The position numbers and the translations under genes are program-made. Positions 49,855 through 60,049 of a stretch of 64,000 nucleotides of DNA are shown here, one piece after another. The stretch comes from Alphaproteobacteria bacterium (GTDB lineage: Bacteria; Pseudomonadota; Alphaproteobacteria; Ferrovibrionales; Ferrovibrionaceae), in assembly GCA_017307375.1 (NCBI GenBank), contig JAFKFH010000003.1:620001-684000 (forward strand), in the 5' to 3' direction. Position 1 is the stretch's first letter. Every line of letters begins with the position of its first letter. A model generated the notes under the pieces. The model did not search any database and had not been told where the DNA came from. It saw nothing but the letters and a program-made list of their open reading frames with translations.

Positions 49855-50840
49855 GACGGGCGGCCGCCATAGCGGTTCTGGCGGTGCTGGCCGATCTGGG
49901 GCAGATCGGGGCCGCATCGGCCGAGCCGCATCCGGGGCCGCCGCCGATGGCGCCCGAGGCGGCGGCCGTCGCCCCTTTCGTGTCCGATCTGCGCCGCGCC
50001 TCCGTCCTGTCGGTATTCCCGAAGAACGGCGAGACGGTCGAGGCCGAACTGCGGCGCTGGGGCGTCACCGAGACCGAGGCGGCGCAGATCGGCCAGCTTC
50101 TCGCCGGCGATGCCGAGCTTGGGCGGCTGCGCCGGCAGGACCGCCTGGTCCTGTCGCTGATCAGGCCGGCCGACGGCAGCCCGGAGCTGGTGGCGCTCCA
50201 GATCCGGGGCGGCGCGCGGCGCCAGCGGGTGCTGGCGCGCGGCGAGGACGGCGGCTACGGCGTCTATGCCGAGGACAGCCCGATGGGCATCGAGATCGCG
50301 GTGGCCTCGGGCACGGCCAAGGCCGGGCTGCGCTCGGCCCTGCCGCTGCCGCCGATGGTGTTCCCGAAGCCGATGACCGCATCGCTGAGCCTGCTGCCGC
50401 TGCCGGCGCTGCCGCTGGCGCCGGTGGCACCGCAGGCGCTGTCGGGGCTGATCCGGCCGATCGTCAAGGCGCGGATGACCTCGGGCTTCGGCTGGCGGGT
50501 GCATCCGGTGCTGGGCGACATGCGCTTCCACAAGGGCATGGACTTCGCGGCGCCGCTGGGCACGCCGGTCTATGCGACGGCCGATGGCATCGTCGAGATG
50601 ATGGAGTGGCGCGGCAATTACGGTCGGCTGGTCACGCTGCGCCACGACAAGGGGCTGGAAAGCCGCTATGCGCATCTCTCGGGATACGAGATGGGGCTGC
50701 GCGTCGGCGGCCGCGTCGCCCAGGGGCAGGTCATCGGCTATGTCGGCGCGTCGGGGCTGGCCACCGGGCCGCATCTCGATTTCGAACTGCGTATCGGCGG
50801 CCAGCCGGTCGATCCTGCCCTGGTGATGTCGCTTTGGTGA
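49851..50840 (+). CDS. M23-family peptidoglycan peptidase homologue with altered zinc motif
   Basis: A 329-residue exported protein with a signal peptide (residues 1-~24, ending AASAE). Residues ~40-150 resemble the N-terminal regions of NlpD/MepM-type proteins. The LytM domain is at ~205-325 with SGFGWRVHPVLGDMRFHKGMDFAAP (residues with the first His and Asp ligands), RYAHLSGY, and GPHLDFELRI. The usual HxH is replaced by HLD, so the third zinc ligand is Asp or the domain is degenerate and acts as an amidase activator, as in EnvC/NlpD. Coupled to the methylase-like gene. Confidence 0.82.
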   Translation: MRRAAAIAVLAVLADLGQIGAASAEPHPGPPPMAPEAAAVAPFVSDLRRASVLSVFPKNGETVEAELRRWGVTETEAAQIGQLLAGDAELGRLRRQDRLVLSLIRPADGSPELVALQIRGGARRQRVLARGEDGGYGVYAEDSPMGIEIAVASGTAKAGLRSALPLPPMVFPKPMTASLSLLPLPALPLAPVAPQALSGLIRPIVKARMTSGFGWRVHPVLGDMRFHKGMDFAAPLGTPVYATADGIVEMMEWRGNYGRLVTLRHDKGLESRYAHLSGYEMGLRVGGRVAQGQVIGYVGASGLATGPHLDFELRIGGQPVDPALVMSLW

Positions 50841-50920
50841 TCCTGTGACGGCTGGCACAGCATGCCGGGCCTTGTGCCGGCATCATTTTGCCATGGCGAC
50901 GGACCCGCAACCGGCGCCAT

Positions 50921-50944
50921 CCCCGGACCCGCAACCGGGGTTTT
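50921..50944 (+). terminator. Rho-independent terminator after the M23 gene
   Basis: CCCCGG and CCGGGG form a 6-bp stem around an 8-base loop, followed by TTTT. It lies 81 bp after the stop codon, between convergent genes. Confidence 0.7.
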
Positions 50945-51056
50945 GAAGTCCCGGCCGCCGGAGGCTATGTTCCCTCCCGCTCCTGCCCCAGCCTTTCGGC
51001 GGCCGGGCCTTTTTTCCCACTCTTTCCCACCGATCCCCGAATCCAGGATTTTTATC

Positions 51057-53546
51057 CTAGGTCTTTTTCAGGGCTGCCTGCAGCGCGCGCTTGGTGCCGC
51101 GATGGGGAATGGCGGTGAACGGGTCTTCCGGCCAGTCGTGCTTCGGGTAGCGGCCGCGCATCTCGGCGCGGACCTGGACATAGCCGTTGCGCCAGAAGCT
51201 CGCCAGATCGCGCGTCACCTGCAGCGGCCGGCCGGGCGGCGACAGCAGTTCGATGGTCAGCGGCACGCGGCCGCCGGCCACGGTCGGCGTCTCGATCTGG
51301 CCGAGCATTTCCTGCAGCTTGACCGACAGGAAGGGGTCCGCGCCGGGGCGATAGTCGATCGCGGCGCGGCTGCCGCTCGGCAGGTCGAAATGGGTCGGGG
51401 CGAGCTGGTCGAGGCGCTGGCGCTGTGCCCAGGTCAGCCTGGCCGACAGCGCGGCCTCGAGATCGATCCGGTCGAACTGGCTGCGCCGGGTGATGCCGGC
51501 GAGATAGGGGGCGAGCCAGTCGTCGAGGGTGGCGGTGAGGCCCGCCTCGGAGAAATCCGGCCATGCGTCGTCGGAGGATCCGGCCTGCGCGGTCGCGACG
51601 AGCGCGACGCGGGCACGCAGCTGTTCGAGCGGCCTGGTCCATGGCAGTACCGCGAGGCCGAGACGGCGGATGCCGTCGAGGGTCGCCGCCACCAAGGCCT
51701 CGGGCGGCGGATCGGTCCAGCGGTCGTCCTTCAGCGGAATGGCGCCGAGGCGCCGGCGCCTTCGTGCCTGCACCGCGCCTTCGCGGTCGTCCCAGGCGAC
51801 GACGGACTCGGCCACGATCAGCTGGCCGAACAGACCCTCGACATCGGCCTGCGCCAGCGGGGCGGCCCGGAACACCCGGGCCTCGCGCGCGTCGCCGTCG
51901 AGGTCGGCGATGGCCAGCCACGGGCTGGCCGCCAGCGGGTCGGTCTCGTCGACCACCGCGCCACGGCCGTTAGCCATCAGGAAACGGCCGCGGGTGCCCG
52001 GCCGCAGCTGGGCAATGCGATCGGGATAGGCCAGGGCCAGCACCGTGCCCGTTGCTTCAGGGTCGGTTTCCTCGCTGCGGGCGTCGCGCGGCAGCATGGC
52101 GACCCAGCGTTGCGCGGCGCGCCGCACCTGCTCGGCCGCGCCGCGGCCGCGCGCGACCATCTCGACCCGGCCGCGCAGGTCGATGTCGCGGCCGCCGCGT
52201 GCGATATCGCGGTCCTCCAGCAGCGCCGCGATCAGGCAGGCCAGCCGGCCGTGGCCCCGTTCGGCAGCACCGAGGATCATGTGTGCCAGCCGCGGATGGG
52301 TGCCGATGCCGGCCATGCGGCGGCCATGCGCGGTGATGGCGTCGTCCCGGTCGAGCGCGCCCAGCTCGCGCAGCAGGCCGCGGGCCTGGGCCAGCGCCGC
52401 CGCGGGCGGCGGGTCGGCCCAGGTCAGGGCGGCCGCGTCGCGCACGCCCCAGGCCGCCAGTTCCAGCGCCAGCGGGCTCAGATCGGCGGTCAGGATTTCG
52501 GGGTCGGGGCGCAGCGGCAGCGCGCGATCCTCGGCCTCGCCCCACAGCCGGTAGCAGACGCCGGCGGCGACACGGCCGGCGCGGCCGCGCCGCTGTTCGG
52601 CCGAGGCCTGCGAGACCTTGACGGTGACCAGCCGGCTCATGCCGCTGGCGGGATCGAAGCGCGGCAGCCGGGCCAGGCCGGAATCGATCACGACCCGCAC
52701 GCCCTCGATGGTCAGGCTGGTCTCGGCGATCGCGGTTGCCAGCACCACCTTGCGCCGGCCGGGCGCCGACGGGGCGATGGCGTCGTCCTGTGCCTCGCGC
52801 GACAGGTCGCCGTACAGCGGATGGACCTGGATGCCGCCGGGCAAGGCCCCCAGCCGTTCGGCAGTGCGGCGGATCTCGGCGGTGCCGGGCAGGAAGGCCA
52901 GGATGTCGCCCTGCTCCTCGGTCAGGGCCTTGCGCACGGCGGCCGCGACGTCGTCCTCGAGCCGGCCGCGTGCCGTGCGCTCCAGATAGCGTGTCGCGAC
53001 CGGAAAGGCGCGACCGGCCGAGGTGACCAGCGCCGGATCGCCCAGCAGGCGGGCGAAGCGCTCGGCCTCAAGCGTCGCCGACATCGCCACCAGGCGCAGG
53101 TCGTTGCGCAGTGCGGCCTTGGCCTCCAGGCACAGGGTCAGCGCCAGGTCGTTTTCCAGCCCGCGCTCGTGCACTTCGTCGAACAGCACGGCGGCGACGC
53201 CGTCGAGACCCGGATCCTGCTGCAGCCGGCGCAGGAACAGGCCGTCGGTGACCAGTTCGATCCGGGTGCGCGGCCCGACCTTCGCATCCATCCGCACGCG
53301 ATAGCCGACCGTTTCCCCGACCGCCTCGCCCAGCAGCGCGGCCATGTGGCGGGCGGCGGCGCGGGCGGCCAGGCGGCGCGGCTCCAGCACCAGGATGCGG
53401 CCGCCTCCGGTCCAGGGCTGGTCGAGCAAGGCCAGCGGCACCCGTGTCGTCTTGCCGGCACCGGGTGCGGCCTGCAGCACCACGTCGCGGCCGGCGGCCA
53501 GCGGCGCCAGGATCTCGGGCATCACCGCGTCGATCGGCAGGCTCAC
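51057..53546 (-). CDS. hrpB: ATP-dependent RNA helicase HrpB
   Basis: An 829-residue DEAH/RHA-type helicase. Walker A is AAPGAGKTTRVPL, motif II is FDEVHERGLENDL, motif III is SATLEA, and motif VI is EQRRGRAGRVAAGVCY. The HrpB C-terminal region ends with DWPEDPFTAIPHRGTKR. It probably remodels RNA; physiological substrates are not established. GTG at 53546 overlaps the extensin-like stop (GTGA) and is preferred; GTG at 53555 would add three residues. It forms an operon with the extensin-like lipoprotein gene. Confidence 0.92.
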   Translation of the reverse strand: MSLPIDAVMPEILAPLAAGRDVVLQAAPGAGKTTRVPLALLDQPWTGGGRILVLEPRRLAARAAARHMAALLGEAVGETVGYRVRMDAKVGPRTRIELVTDGLFLRRLQQDPGLDGVAAVLFDEVHERGLENDLALTLCLEAKAALRNDLRLVAMSATLEAERFARLLGDPALVTSAGRAFPVATRYLERTARGRLEDDVAAAVRKALTEEQGDILAFLPGTAEIRRTAERLGALPGGIQVHPLYGDLSREAQDDAIAPSAPGRRKVVLATAIAETSLTIEGVRVVIDSGLARLPRFDPASGMSRLVTVKVSQASAEQRRGRAGRVAAGVCYRLWGEAEDRALPLRPDPEILTADLSPLALELAAWGVRDAAALTWADPPPAAALAQARGLLRELGALDRDDAITAHGRRMAGIGTHPRLAHMILGAAERGHGRLACLIAALLEDRDIARGGRDIDLRGRVEMVARGRGAAEQVRRAAQRWVAMLPRDARSEETDPEATGTVLALAYPDRIAQLRPGTRGRFLMANGRGAVVDETDPLAASPWLAIADLDGDAREARVFRAAPLAQADVEGLFGQLIVAESVVAWDDREGAVQARRRRRLGAIPLKDDRWTDPPPEALVAATLDGIRRLGLAVLPWTRPLEQLRARVALVATAQAGSSDDAWPDFSEAGLTATLDDWLAPYLAGITRRSQFDRIDLEAALSARLTWAQRQRLDQLAPTHFDLPSGSRAAIDYRPGADPFLSVKLQEMLGQIETPTVAGGRVPLTIELLSPPGRPLQVTRDLASFWRNGYVQVRAEMRGRYPKHDWPEDPFTAIPHRGTKRALQAALKKT

Positions 53547-54184
53547 GGATTGCACGACGTGCCGCGCCCGATGTCGAAATGCAGATGGTCGCGATGGTCG
53601 TAGCCCGAGCCCGGCCCGAGGACGACCGAGAAGATGCCGCAGGCGCGCCGCGACGATTCGTGCAGGAACGCGGCCTTGCGGTCGCGGGCCGCCCAGTCGT
53701 TGGTGACGCTGATCCTGGTGCCGTTCTTCAGGACGAAGCCCCAGATGTCGAAGGCGCGGCCGTGGCCGTGTTCCGACAGACGCTTGCCGTTGCTGCCGGT
53801 CATGGCGCGGCAGGTGAAGCCCCCGGCATGGTTGATCGTGGCGATCTCCTGGCCGAACACCCGGCGGGCCGTCGGCTGCATCACCTCGGTTTCATAGCGC
53901 ACCAGGGTCAGCGCCATCGGGCAGGTCATCTCGACCGGGCGGTTCAGGTTCACGGTGGTGCGGGTAAGCTTGACGCCGTCCTCCAGCGTGCAAGGCGACG
54001 ACATCTGCGCCGCGGCCGACATCTTGACGGGCTGGAAGACCGCGCCGGCGGCGGCGAGCTGCGCCTGGCAGGACATGCCGGCGGGCGGGGGGACGGGTGG
54101 TGGCGGCGTGAAGGCCGGAACGGGCGGTTCCGGGCTGCCGCAGGCTGCCAGCAGAAGGCACGGGATCCAGGTGATTCGCCGCAT
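53543..54184 (-). CDS. Extensin-like family lipoprotein (M15-related)
   Basis: A 213-residue protein with a lipobox (LLAAC, lipid Cys at residue 15) and a proline-rich linker. The C-terminal domain has CTLEDGVKLTRT, FTCRAM and the metal-type motifs SEHGHGRAFDIWGF and YDHRDHLHFDIG, which resemble the HxxxxxxD and HxH zinc site of VanY/M15 D-Ala-D-Ala peptidases. Several cysteines suggest disulfides. It is likely a periplasmic cell-wall hydrolase anchored in a membrane. GTGA overlap with hrpB shows coupling. Confidence 0.85.
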   Translation of the reverse strand: MRRITWIPCLLLAACGSPEPPVPAFTPPPPVPPPAGMSCQAQLAAAGAVFQPVKMSAAAQMSSPCTLEDGVKLTRTTVNLNRPVEMTCPMALTLVRYETEVMQPTARRVFGQEIATINHAGGFTCRAMTGSNGKRLSEHGHGRAFDIWGFVLKNGTRISVTNDWAARDRKAAFLHESSRRACGIFSVVLGPGSGYDHRDHLHFDIGRGTSCNP

Positions 54185-54467
54185 GCAGCGGGCTTAGCAT
54201 GGACGCGATTCGCCGTCCAAAAGAGAACGGCCGCCCCTGATGTCATGGCAGGCGCTGCCGGGGGCGGCCGCGCGAAACGAGCGTCGCGGGGGTTCCTCGA
54301 AGTCCGCCGGCCTCGGGCCGGAGGGTACGGGGGGGAGAGGGTGGCCCGAAAGGGCCGGCGAAACCTCGGGAAACCTAGAAGGTACTCGATGCTGGTTGGG
54401 GGACCAGGTGACGTCGCCGCCACACCCGGACCATGACAGGCCGGCGGCGCGGCGACTGTGAGCGCCG
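54185..54467. other. Gene-free stretch between two minus-strand genes
   Basis: A 283-bp GC-rich region downstream of the cyclase gene and upstream of the extensin-like gene. It holds G-rich runs and a small GGCCC-GAAA-GGGCC hairpin near 54342. No convincing ORF was seen. The promoter of the extensin-like gene should lie at its left end. Confidence 0.5.
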
Positions 54468-56285
54468 TCACATTTCCGGCGACAATTCCTTCACCGTGGC
54501 CGGCAGGAGACGGAAGACCGGCTCGGTCGCGGGCGGGGTGTGGGCGGCGACGGCGAAATCGTCGGACAGCGCCGCCCGGGTCGCCCCCGAAATCAGGATC
54601 ACAACTTCCTCGCGTGTGTCGGCCAGGGTCTTGCCGTGGCGTTCCAGACGCTGGGCGAAATTCACCACGTCGCCGATGACCGTATAGTTCATCCGGCCCG
54701 AGAAGCCGACATTGCCGACCAGCCCGTCGCCGGAATGGATGCCGATGCGCATGCGGCAGCAGGGCTTGCCGGCGGCACGCCGCGCGGCGTTGTAGCGGCT
54801 CAGGCACTCGGCGATCGCCAGCGCGGCCCGCGCGGCCGCGGCGGCATGGTCGGCCTGGGGGGCGGGCGCGCCCCAGAACGCCATGATCGCATCGCCGATA
54901 TACTTGTCGATGGTACCGCCGGTTTCCTCGATGACCGGCCCGACGCAGGCGATGACCTCGTTCAGGTATTCGGCCACTTCTTCCGGCGATTGGTCGCGGG
55001 ACAGCCTGGTGTAGCCCTCGAGGTCGGTGAACATGACGGTGACGTTGCGGTTCTCGCTGGCCGGGGCGGTGGTGCCGGCCGCGATCAGCCGGCGCACCAG
55101 GGCGCGTGGCAGGTAGGTCTCGACCCAGGCCAGCGCCCCGCCCATCCGTTCGAAGGCCTGCGCGGCTTCGTTGACCTCGGCGATCGGTCCGCGCGGCAGG
55201 GCGCGCACCGCGGCGAAATCGAGTGCCTCGACCGCGCGGGCCACCGCGGCCAGGGCCTTGATCGGCCGGCCCAGCCGGCGGCCGACCTTGAGCCCGACGA
55301 TCAGCGCCACGACGATCAGCGCCCCGCCGCCAAAGCCGATCGCCATCACGGTGAAACGCTCGCGCCGGCTTTCGGCGCTTTCCCAATAGGCGCCGGCAAT
55401 CCAGGGCTGGGGTCCGTAGGCGTTCAGCGTGACATAGGCGGCGACATAGGTCTCCTCGGGGCCGTAGAACCAGTGCGCCGAAATGCCGCGCAGACCCAGG
55501 TCGCGGTTCAGCGAATGCGGCTCCGACCACATCGTCGCCAGCACCGGATCGTCGATTCCGTCGAGGGTCGGCAGCGCCGCACCGTCGGCCTGCCGGCCCG
55601 GCGGGGCCGAGACGAAGCGGGGATGGGACAGCACGCGCTCGCGGCCGACCAGGATGAACGGCGTCAGCCGCATCGGGCCCAGCAGGTCGGTCAGCATTTC
55701 CGAGAGATGGTCGACCGTAAGCGCCGCGATCAGGACGCCGGCGAAGCCGTCATCGTCGTAGAGGTCGGCATGGTAGGTGATCACGGCCTGGCCGTCGCGC
55801 GGACTCCAGACCGGCGGCGACCACATGGCCCGGCCGCCGCCATCACGCGCGATATCGATCAGCGTGCCGGCGGCCTCGGCGCTCTGGCCGCGGGCGACCG
55901 TGCCGGTGGCGCGGTCGTAGCGCAGCAGGCTCAGGTCGGGGCGCAGCAGCGTGATGCCGCCCAGCTGCGGCGTTGCGGCCAGCGCGCCGAAGATGGCGGC
56001 GCCGAAGGCGGGCTCGTCGCGGGGGCTCAGCCGGCCGGCGCGGACGGCGCCCGCCAGGTAGTCGATCTGGATCTGGACGGGGCCGAGCTGGCTGGCCAGG
56101 CGTTCGTTGATCGTGCGGCCGAACAGTTCCAGCTGGTCGTGCATCAGCCGGTTGGTGTTGTCGCGGGCGCCGAAGAATCCGATCAGCCAGACCGGCAGGC
56201 CGGCCAGGATAATCAGTCCGGCGAGCACCATGGGCAGCAGCCGCGACATCGGCCAGCCGCCGGTTTTCTCCTGACACGTGATCAT
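54468..56285 (-). CDS. Membrane-bound class III adenylate/guanylate cyclase
   Basis: A 605-residue sensor cyclase. A hydrophobic helix at ~15-35 is followed by a ~270-residue extracytoplasmic region resembling Cache sensors (YHADLYDDDGFAGVLIAALTV). A second membrane helix precedes a HAMP-like linker (VGRRLGRPIKALAAVARAVE). The cyclase domain starts NRNVTVMFTDLEGYTRLS, with GGTIDKYIGDAIMAFWGAP and MNYTVIGDVVNFAQRLE. Both metal aspartates are present. It makes cAMP (or cGMP) in response to an unknown periplasmic signal. ATG at 56285 starts MITCQEKTGG. Confidence 0.9.
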   Translation of the reverse strand: MITCQEKTGGWPMSRLLPMVLAGLIILAGLPVWLIGFFGARDNTNRLMHDQLELFGRTINERLASQLGPVQIQIDYLAGAVRAGRLSPRDEPAFGAAIFGALAATPQLGGITLLRPDLSLLRYDRATGTVARGQSAEAAGTLIDIARDGGGRAMWSPPVWSPRDGQAVITYHADLYDDDGFAGVLIAALTVDHLSEMLTDLLGPMRLTPFILVGRERVLSHPRFVSAPPGRQADGAALPTLDGIDDPVLATMWSEPHSLNRDLGLRGISAHWFYGPEETYVAAYVTLNAYGPQPWIAGAYWESAESRRERFTVMAIGFGGGALIVVALIVGLKVGRRLGRPIKALAAVARAVEALDFAAVRALPRGPIAEVNEAAQAFERMGGALAWVETYLPRALVRRLIAAGTTAPASENRNVTVMFTDLEGYTRLSRDQSPEEVAEYLNEVIACVGPVIEETGGTIDKYIGDAIMAFWGAPAPQADHAAAAARAALAIAECLSRYNAARRAAGKPCCRMRIGIHSGDGLVGNVGFSGRMNYTVIGDVVNFAQRLERHGKTLADTREEVVILISGATRAALSDDFAVAAHTPPATEPVFRLLPATVKELSPEM

Positions 56286-56579
56286 CGCCCGCTCCCCGAC
56301 CGCCGGTGCGTAGATGGCGACTATCTTGCCGCGCTGCAAGCCCGGTGGGCGATCAATTCTGCGGCAGGGGTATCGGCAGCGACCGCCAAAATGATAGAAC
56401 ATAACAGTATAACGGCGACCAAATTTGTGCACCGCAGCAATAAATCTTATCCTTTAGAACAAAATAGACGAATATTTAGATACCTTTTGACAGTCCATCA
56501 TGAATCGACAAGAGTGGAGGTCTGTCGTTCCGAGTGCTGCATAGCGCCAAAATACTGGCATGCCAATGCGAGGTCGGTC
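56286..56579. promoter_or_regulatory. AT-rich divergent promoter region, cyclase / nap operon
   Basis: The 294-bp interval has a strongly AT-rich core at about 56390-56520, unlike the rest of the window. A perfect TTGACA lies at 56487-56492, without a good -10 at 17 bp. No exact FNR or NarL consensus was found by eye. It must hold promoters for the minus-strand cyclase gene and for napEDABC. Confidence 0.5.
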
Positions 56580-56762
56580 ATGAAGACAGAAGCGGGCGCT
56601 GCGGATTCGCCGCCCATATCCTCCAGATCCCGCGAATTATTCGCCTTCATCATTCTTGCCGTGCTGATCTGGCCGGTCCTGGCCGTTGGCGTGGTCGGGG
56701 GCTACGGCTTCCTCATCTGGATGACCCAGATGGTGTTCGGCCCGCCCGGTGCACCGCATTGA
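56580..56762 (+). CDS. napE: Periplasmic nitrate reductase small membrane subunit NapE
   Basis: A 60-residue single-pass membrane protein. One hydrophobic helix (ELFAFIILAVLIWPVLAVGV, about residues 19-38) is followed by GGYGFLIWMTQMVFGPPG, the typical NapE end. Its exact role in nitrate reduction is not established. It is the first gene of napEDABC; the next start lies 9 bp downstream. Confidence 0.88.
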   Translation: MKTEAGAADSPPISSRSRELFAFIILAVLIWPVLAVGVVGGYGFLIWMTQMVFGPPGAPH

Positions 56763-56771
56763 GGGGTGGTT

Positions 56772-57068
56772 ATGACCGATCGCGTTGACATGGACCGTCG
56801 CCGCTTTCTGACCGGACGCCATGCCGTGCACATATCGAGCGCGGTGGTGGTGGCCTGGCCTGACCAGGCCGCCGCATTGGCCGAGCGGCTGCGCGCCCTG
56901 CCGGGCACCGAGGTCGCGCATGTCGAAAACGGCAAGATCGTCATCGTCATGGAAGCGCCGAGCAGCGGCGAGCTGGGCGGGCGGCTGGCGCTGATCGCCG
57001 ACCTGCCGGGCGTGCTGGCCGCCAACATGGTCTTCGAACAGCGCCTTGACGAGGGGGATGCCGCATGA
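56772..57068 (+). CDS. napD: NapA chaperone NapD
   Basis: A 98-residue cytoplasmic protein of the NapD family, which binds the Tat signal of NapA and assists cofactor insertion. Family features are [20 protein letters not shown] and [19 protein letters not shown]. An N-terminal [13 protein letters not shown] superficially resembles a Tat motif but leads straight into the chaperone fold, which is common in NapD. It overlaps napA by 4 bp. Confidence 0.9.
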   Translation: MTDRVDMDRRRFLTGRHAVHISSAVVVAWPDQAAALAERLRALPGTEVAHVENGKIVIVMEAPSSGELGGRLALIADLPGVLAANMVFEQRLDEGDAA

Positions 57069-59566
57069 GCCCGTCGCGTCGCGACCTGCTGAAGGCACAG
57101 GCGGCCGGCATTGCCGCGCTGGCCGCCAACGTGACGCTGCCGGCTGGCGCCCAGCCGGTGCCGGGCGGCGTCGACGCGCTGCAGATCAAATGGTCGAAGG
57201 CACCCTGCCGCTTCTGCGGCACCGGCTGCGGGGTCATGGTCGGGGTCAAGGACGGCCGGGTCATCGCCACCCACGGCGACATGAAGGCCGAGGTCAATCG
57301 CGGCCTGAACTGCGTGAAGGGCTATTTCCTCTCCAAGATCATGTACGGCGCCGACCGCCTGACCCGGCCGTTGTTGCGCAAGAAAAATGGGGCCTTCGCC
57401 AAGGACGGCGAGTTCACGCCGGTATCCTGGGACGAGGCGTTCGACGTCATGGCGGCCAAGGCCAAGGAGACCCTGAAGGCAAAGGGGCCGACGGCGCTGG
57501 GCATGTTCGGCTCGGGCCAATGGACGATCTTCGAAGGCTACGCCGCGACCAAGCTGATGCGGGCGGGCTTCCGCTCCAACAACCTCGATCCCAATGCCCG
57601 GCACTGCATGGCGTCCGCCGCCTATGCGTTCATGCGCACCTTCGGCATGGACGAGCCGATGGGCTGCTATGACGACTTCGAGCATGCCGACGCGTTCGTC
57701 CTGTGGGGGTCGAACATGGCGGAGATGCACCCGATCCTGTGGACGCGGATCGCCGATCGCCGCCTGGGCCATCCTCATGTCAAGGTCGCGGTGCTGTCGA
57801 CCTATACGCAGCGGTCCTCAGACTTGGCCGACATTCCGATCGTGTTCAAGCCGGGAACCGACCTGGCGATCCTCAACTACATCGCCAACCACATCATCAC
57901 GACCGGGCGGGTGAACCGGGACTTCGTCGACCGGCATGCGACCTTCGTCAAGGGGGCGGTCGAGATCGGCTACGGCCTGCGGCCGGACGATCCGCGCGAG
58001 GTCCGCGCGAAGAAGGCCGCCGATGCCGGGGCAACCACGCCGATCGACTTCGCCGCCTACGCCGCCTTCGTCAAGGACTACACCTTGGAGAAGACCTCGG
58101 CCCTGACCGGCGTCGAGCCCGGGTTCCTGCGCCAGCTGGCCGAGCTCTATGCCGATCCCCGGCGCAAGGTCGTGTCGCTGTGGACGATGGGCTTCAACCA
58201 GCATGTACGCGGGGTCTGGGCCAACCAGCTCGTCTACAACCTGCATCTGCTGACAGGAAAGATTTCCGAGCCCGGCAACAGCCCGTTTTCCCTCACCGGC
58301 CAGCCGTCGGCCTGCGGCACCGCGCGCGAGGTCGGCACCTTCGCCCACCGCCTGCCCGCCGACATGACGGTGACCAACCCCGAGCACCGCCGGCATGCCG
58401 AGGAGATCTGGCGCATTCCCGCTGGCGTCATTCCGGAAAGACCCGGTTATCACGCCGTCGAACAGGACCGGGCGCTGCGGGACGGCAAGCTCAATTTCTA
58501 CTGGATACAGGTCAACAACAACCTGCAGGCCTCGCCCAACAATACTGCCGAGGCCTATCCCGGCTACCGCAACCCGGAAAATTTCATCGTCGTCTCCGAC
58601 GCCTATCCGACGGTCACCGCGCTGGCCGCCGACCTGATCCTGCCGGCGGCGATGTGGGTCGAGAAGGAGGGTGCCTACGGCAATGCCGAGCGCCGCACCC
58701 ATGTCTGGCACCAGCTGGTCGCCGCCCCGGGCGAGGCGCGCTCCGACCTTTGGCAGATGATGGAGTTCTCCAAGCGCTTCACGACCGACGAGGTCTGGGG
58801 GGCCGAGATCCTCGATGCCAATCCGGACTATCGCGGCAAGACCCTGTTCGACGTGCTGTTCCGCAACGGCCAGATCGACCGGTTTGCGGCCGGCGAGGTC
58901 GAGGCCGGCTATGACAATGCCGAGGCGCGGTATTTCGGCTTCTACGTGCAGAAAGGGCTGTTCGAGGAATATGCCGCCTTCGGCCGCGGCCACGGCCACG
59001 ATCTTGCGCCCTACGACACCTATCACGCGGTGCGTGGCCTGCGCTGGCCGGTGGTCGAGGGCAAGGAGACGCTGTGGCGCTATCGCGAGGGCCTCGACCC
59101 CTATGTCAAGCCCGGCAGGGGGGTCGAGTTCTACGGCAACAAGGACGGCAAGGCCCGCATCCTCGCCGTGCCCTACGAACCGCCGGCGGAATCGCCCGAC
59201 GGCGAATACGACCTCTGGCTGGTCACCGGCCGCGTTCTCGAACACTGGCATTCCGGGTCGATGACGATGCGGGTGCCGGAACTCTACAAGGCGTTTACCG
59301 GCGCGCGTGTCTTCATGCATCCCGACGACGCCCGCGCCCGCGGTCTGAACCAGGGGGCCGAGGTGCGCGTCGTGTCGCGGCGCGGCGAGATGCGCTCGCG
59401 CGTCGAGACGCGAGGGCGCAACCGGATGCCGCCCGGCGTGGTCTTCGTGCCCTGGTTCGATGCCAGCCAGCTGATCAACAAGGTGACGCTGGATGCGACC
59501 GATCCCATCTCCAAGCAGACGGATTTCAAGAAATGCGCGGTCAGGATCCTGCCGGTCTCCGCGTGA
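57065..59566 (+). CDS. napA: Periplasmic nitrate reductase catalytic subunit NapA
   Basis: An 833-residue molybdopterin oxidoreductase, normal length for NapA. A Tat signal ([12 protein letters not shown]) is followed by the [4Fe-4S] ligands CRFCGTGC and NCVKGYF, the Mo-ligand region [17 protein letters not shown], and MGFNQHVRG. It reduces nitrate to nitrite in the periplasm with two molybdopterin guanine dinucleotides. It overlaps napD and is followed by the cytochrome genes. Confidence 0.96.
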   Translation: MSPSRRDLLKAQAAGIAALAANVTLPAGAQPVPGGVDALQIKWSKAPCRFCGTGCGVMVGVKDGRVIATHGDMKAEVNRGLNCVKGYFLSKIMYGADRLTRPLLRKKNGAFAKDGEFTPVSWDEAFDVMAAKAKETLKAKGPTALGMFGSGQWTIFEGYAATKLMRAGFRSNNLDPNARHCMASAAYAFMRTFGMDEPMGCYDDFEHADAFVLWGSNMAEMHPILWTRIADRRLGHPHVKVAVLSTYTQRSSDLADIPIVFKPGTDLAILNYIANHIITTGRVNRDFVDRHATFVKGAVEIGYGLRPDDPREVRAKKAADAGATTPIDFAAYAAFVKDYTLEKTSALTGVEPGFLRQLAELYADPRRKVVSLWTMGFNQHVRGVWANQLVYNLHLLTGKISEPGNSPFSLTGQPSACGTAREVGTFAHRLPADMTVTNPEHRRHAEEIWRIPAGVIPERPGYHAVEQDRALRDGKLNFYWIQVNNNLQASPNNTAEAYPGYRNPENFIVVSDAYPTVTALAADLILPAAMWVEKEGAYGNAERRTHVWHQLVAAPGEARSDLWQMMEFSKRFTTDEVWGAEILDANPDYRGKTLFDVLFRNGQIDRFAAGEVEAGYDNAEARYFGFYVQKGLFEEYAAFGRGHGHDLAPYDTYHAVRGLRWPVVEGKETLWRYREGLDPYVKPGRGVEFYGNKDGKARILAVPYEPPAESPDGEYDLWLVTGRVLEHWHSGSMTMRVPELYKAFTGARVFMHPDDARARGLNQGAEVRVVSRRGEMRSRVETRGRNRMPPGVVFVPWFDASQLINKVTLDATDPISKQTDFKKCAVRILPVSA

Positions 59567-59571
59567 CGGCC

Positions 59572-60036
59572 ATGCGGACGCTGTTCGCCCTCGGGCTTGC
59601 CGGCTGGTTGGCCCTGATTTTCGGCATCGCCTCGGCGCAGCAGGCCGATCCCGTCAGGATCGTGCCGCGGCTGACCGGCACCGCGCCGCCGATGGCATCG
59701 GAACACATTCCGCCGCTGGGCCGGCCTATCGTCGACGACGTCAGGCGGATGCGCAATTACCCTGAGCAGCCGCCGGTGATTCCGCATTCGATCGACGGCT
59801 ACCAGCTGACCCTGAATGCCAATCGCTGCATGGACTGCCACCGCCGCGAGTTCACCGAGGGATCGGGGGCGCCGATGATCAGCGTCACCCATTTCCAGGA
59901 CCGCGACGGCCAGGTCCTCTCCGATGTCACGCCGCGGCGCTATTTCTGCACCGCCTGCCACGTCCAGCAGACCGACGTCGCGCCGCTGGTGCCGAACACG
60001 TTCCAGGACGCCCACGACGTCGGCCGGAAACCGTGA
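59572..60036 (+). CDS. napB: Periplasmic nitrate reductase diheme cytochrome NapB
   Basis: A 154-residue exported protein with a signal peptide ending at ASAQ. Two c-heme sites are present (CMDCH and CTACH), and the middle [20 protein letters not shown] and [13 protein letters not shown] are typical NapB. It passes electrons from NapC to NapA. ATG at 59572 is 6 bp after the napA stop; a GTG overlapping that stop is an alternative. Confidence 0.94.
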   Translation: MRTLFALGLAGWLALIFGIASAQQADPVRIVPRLTGTAPPMASEHIPPLGRPIVDDVRRMRNYPEQPPVIPHSIDGYQLTLNANRCMDCHRREFTEGSGAPMISVTHFQDRDGQVLSDVTPRRYFCTACHVQQTDVAPLVPNTFQDAHDVGRKP

Positions 60037-60049
60037 GGGCCGCTTCGAC

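Noticed and set aside
50862-53603. A 913-codon open frame on the plus strand
   Set aside because: Antisense to hrpB, which has all helicase motifs; no recognisable domain in the plus-strand frame.
56487-56515. TTGACA before napE as a complete sigma-70 promoter
   Set aside because: The sequence at the expected -10 matches poorly; kept only as a note.
54540-56579. Long plus-strand frame running into napE
   Set aside because: It is antisense to the cyclase gene; only the last 60 codons are napE, with their own start.
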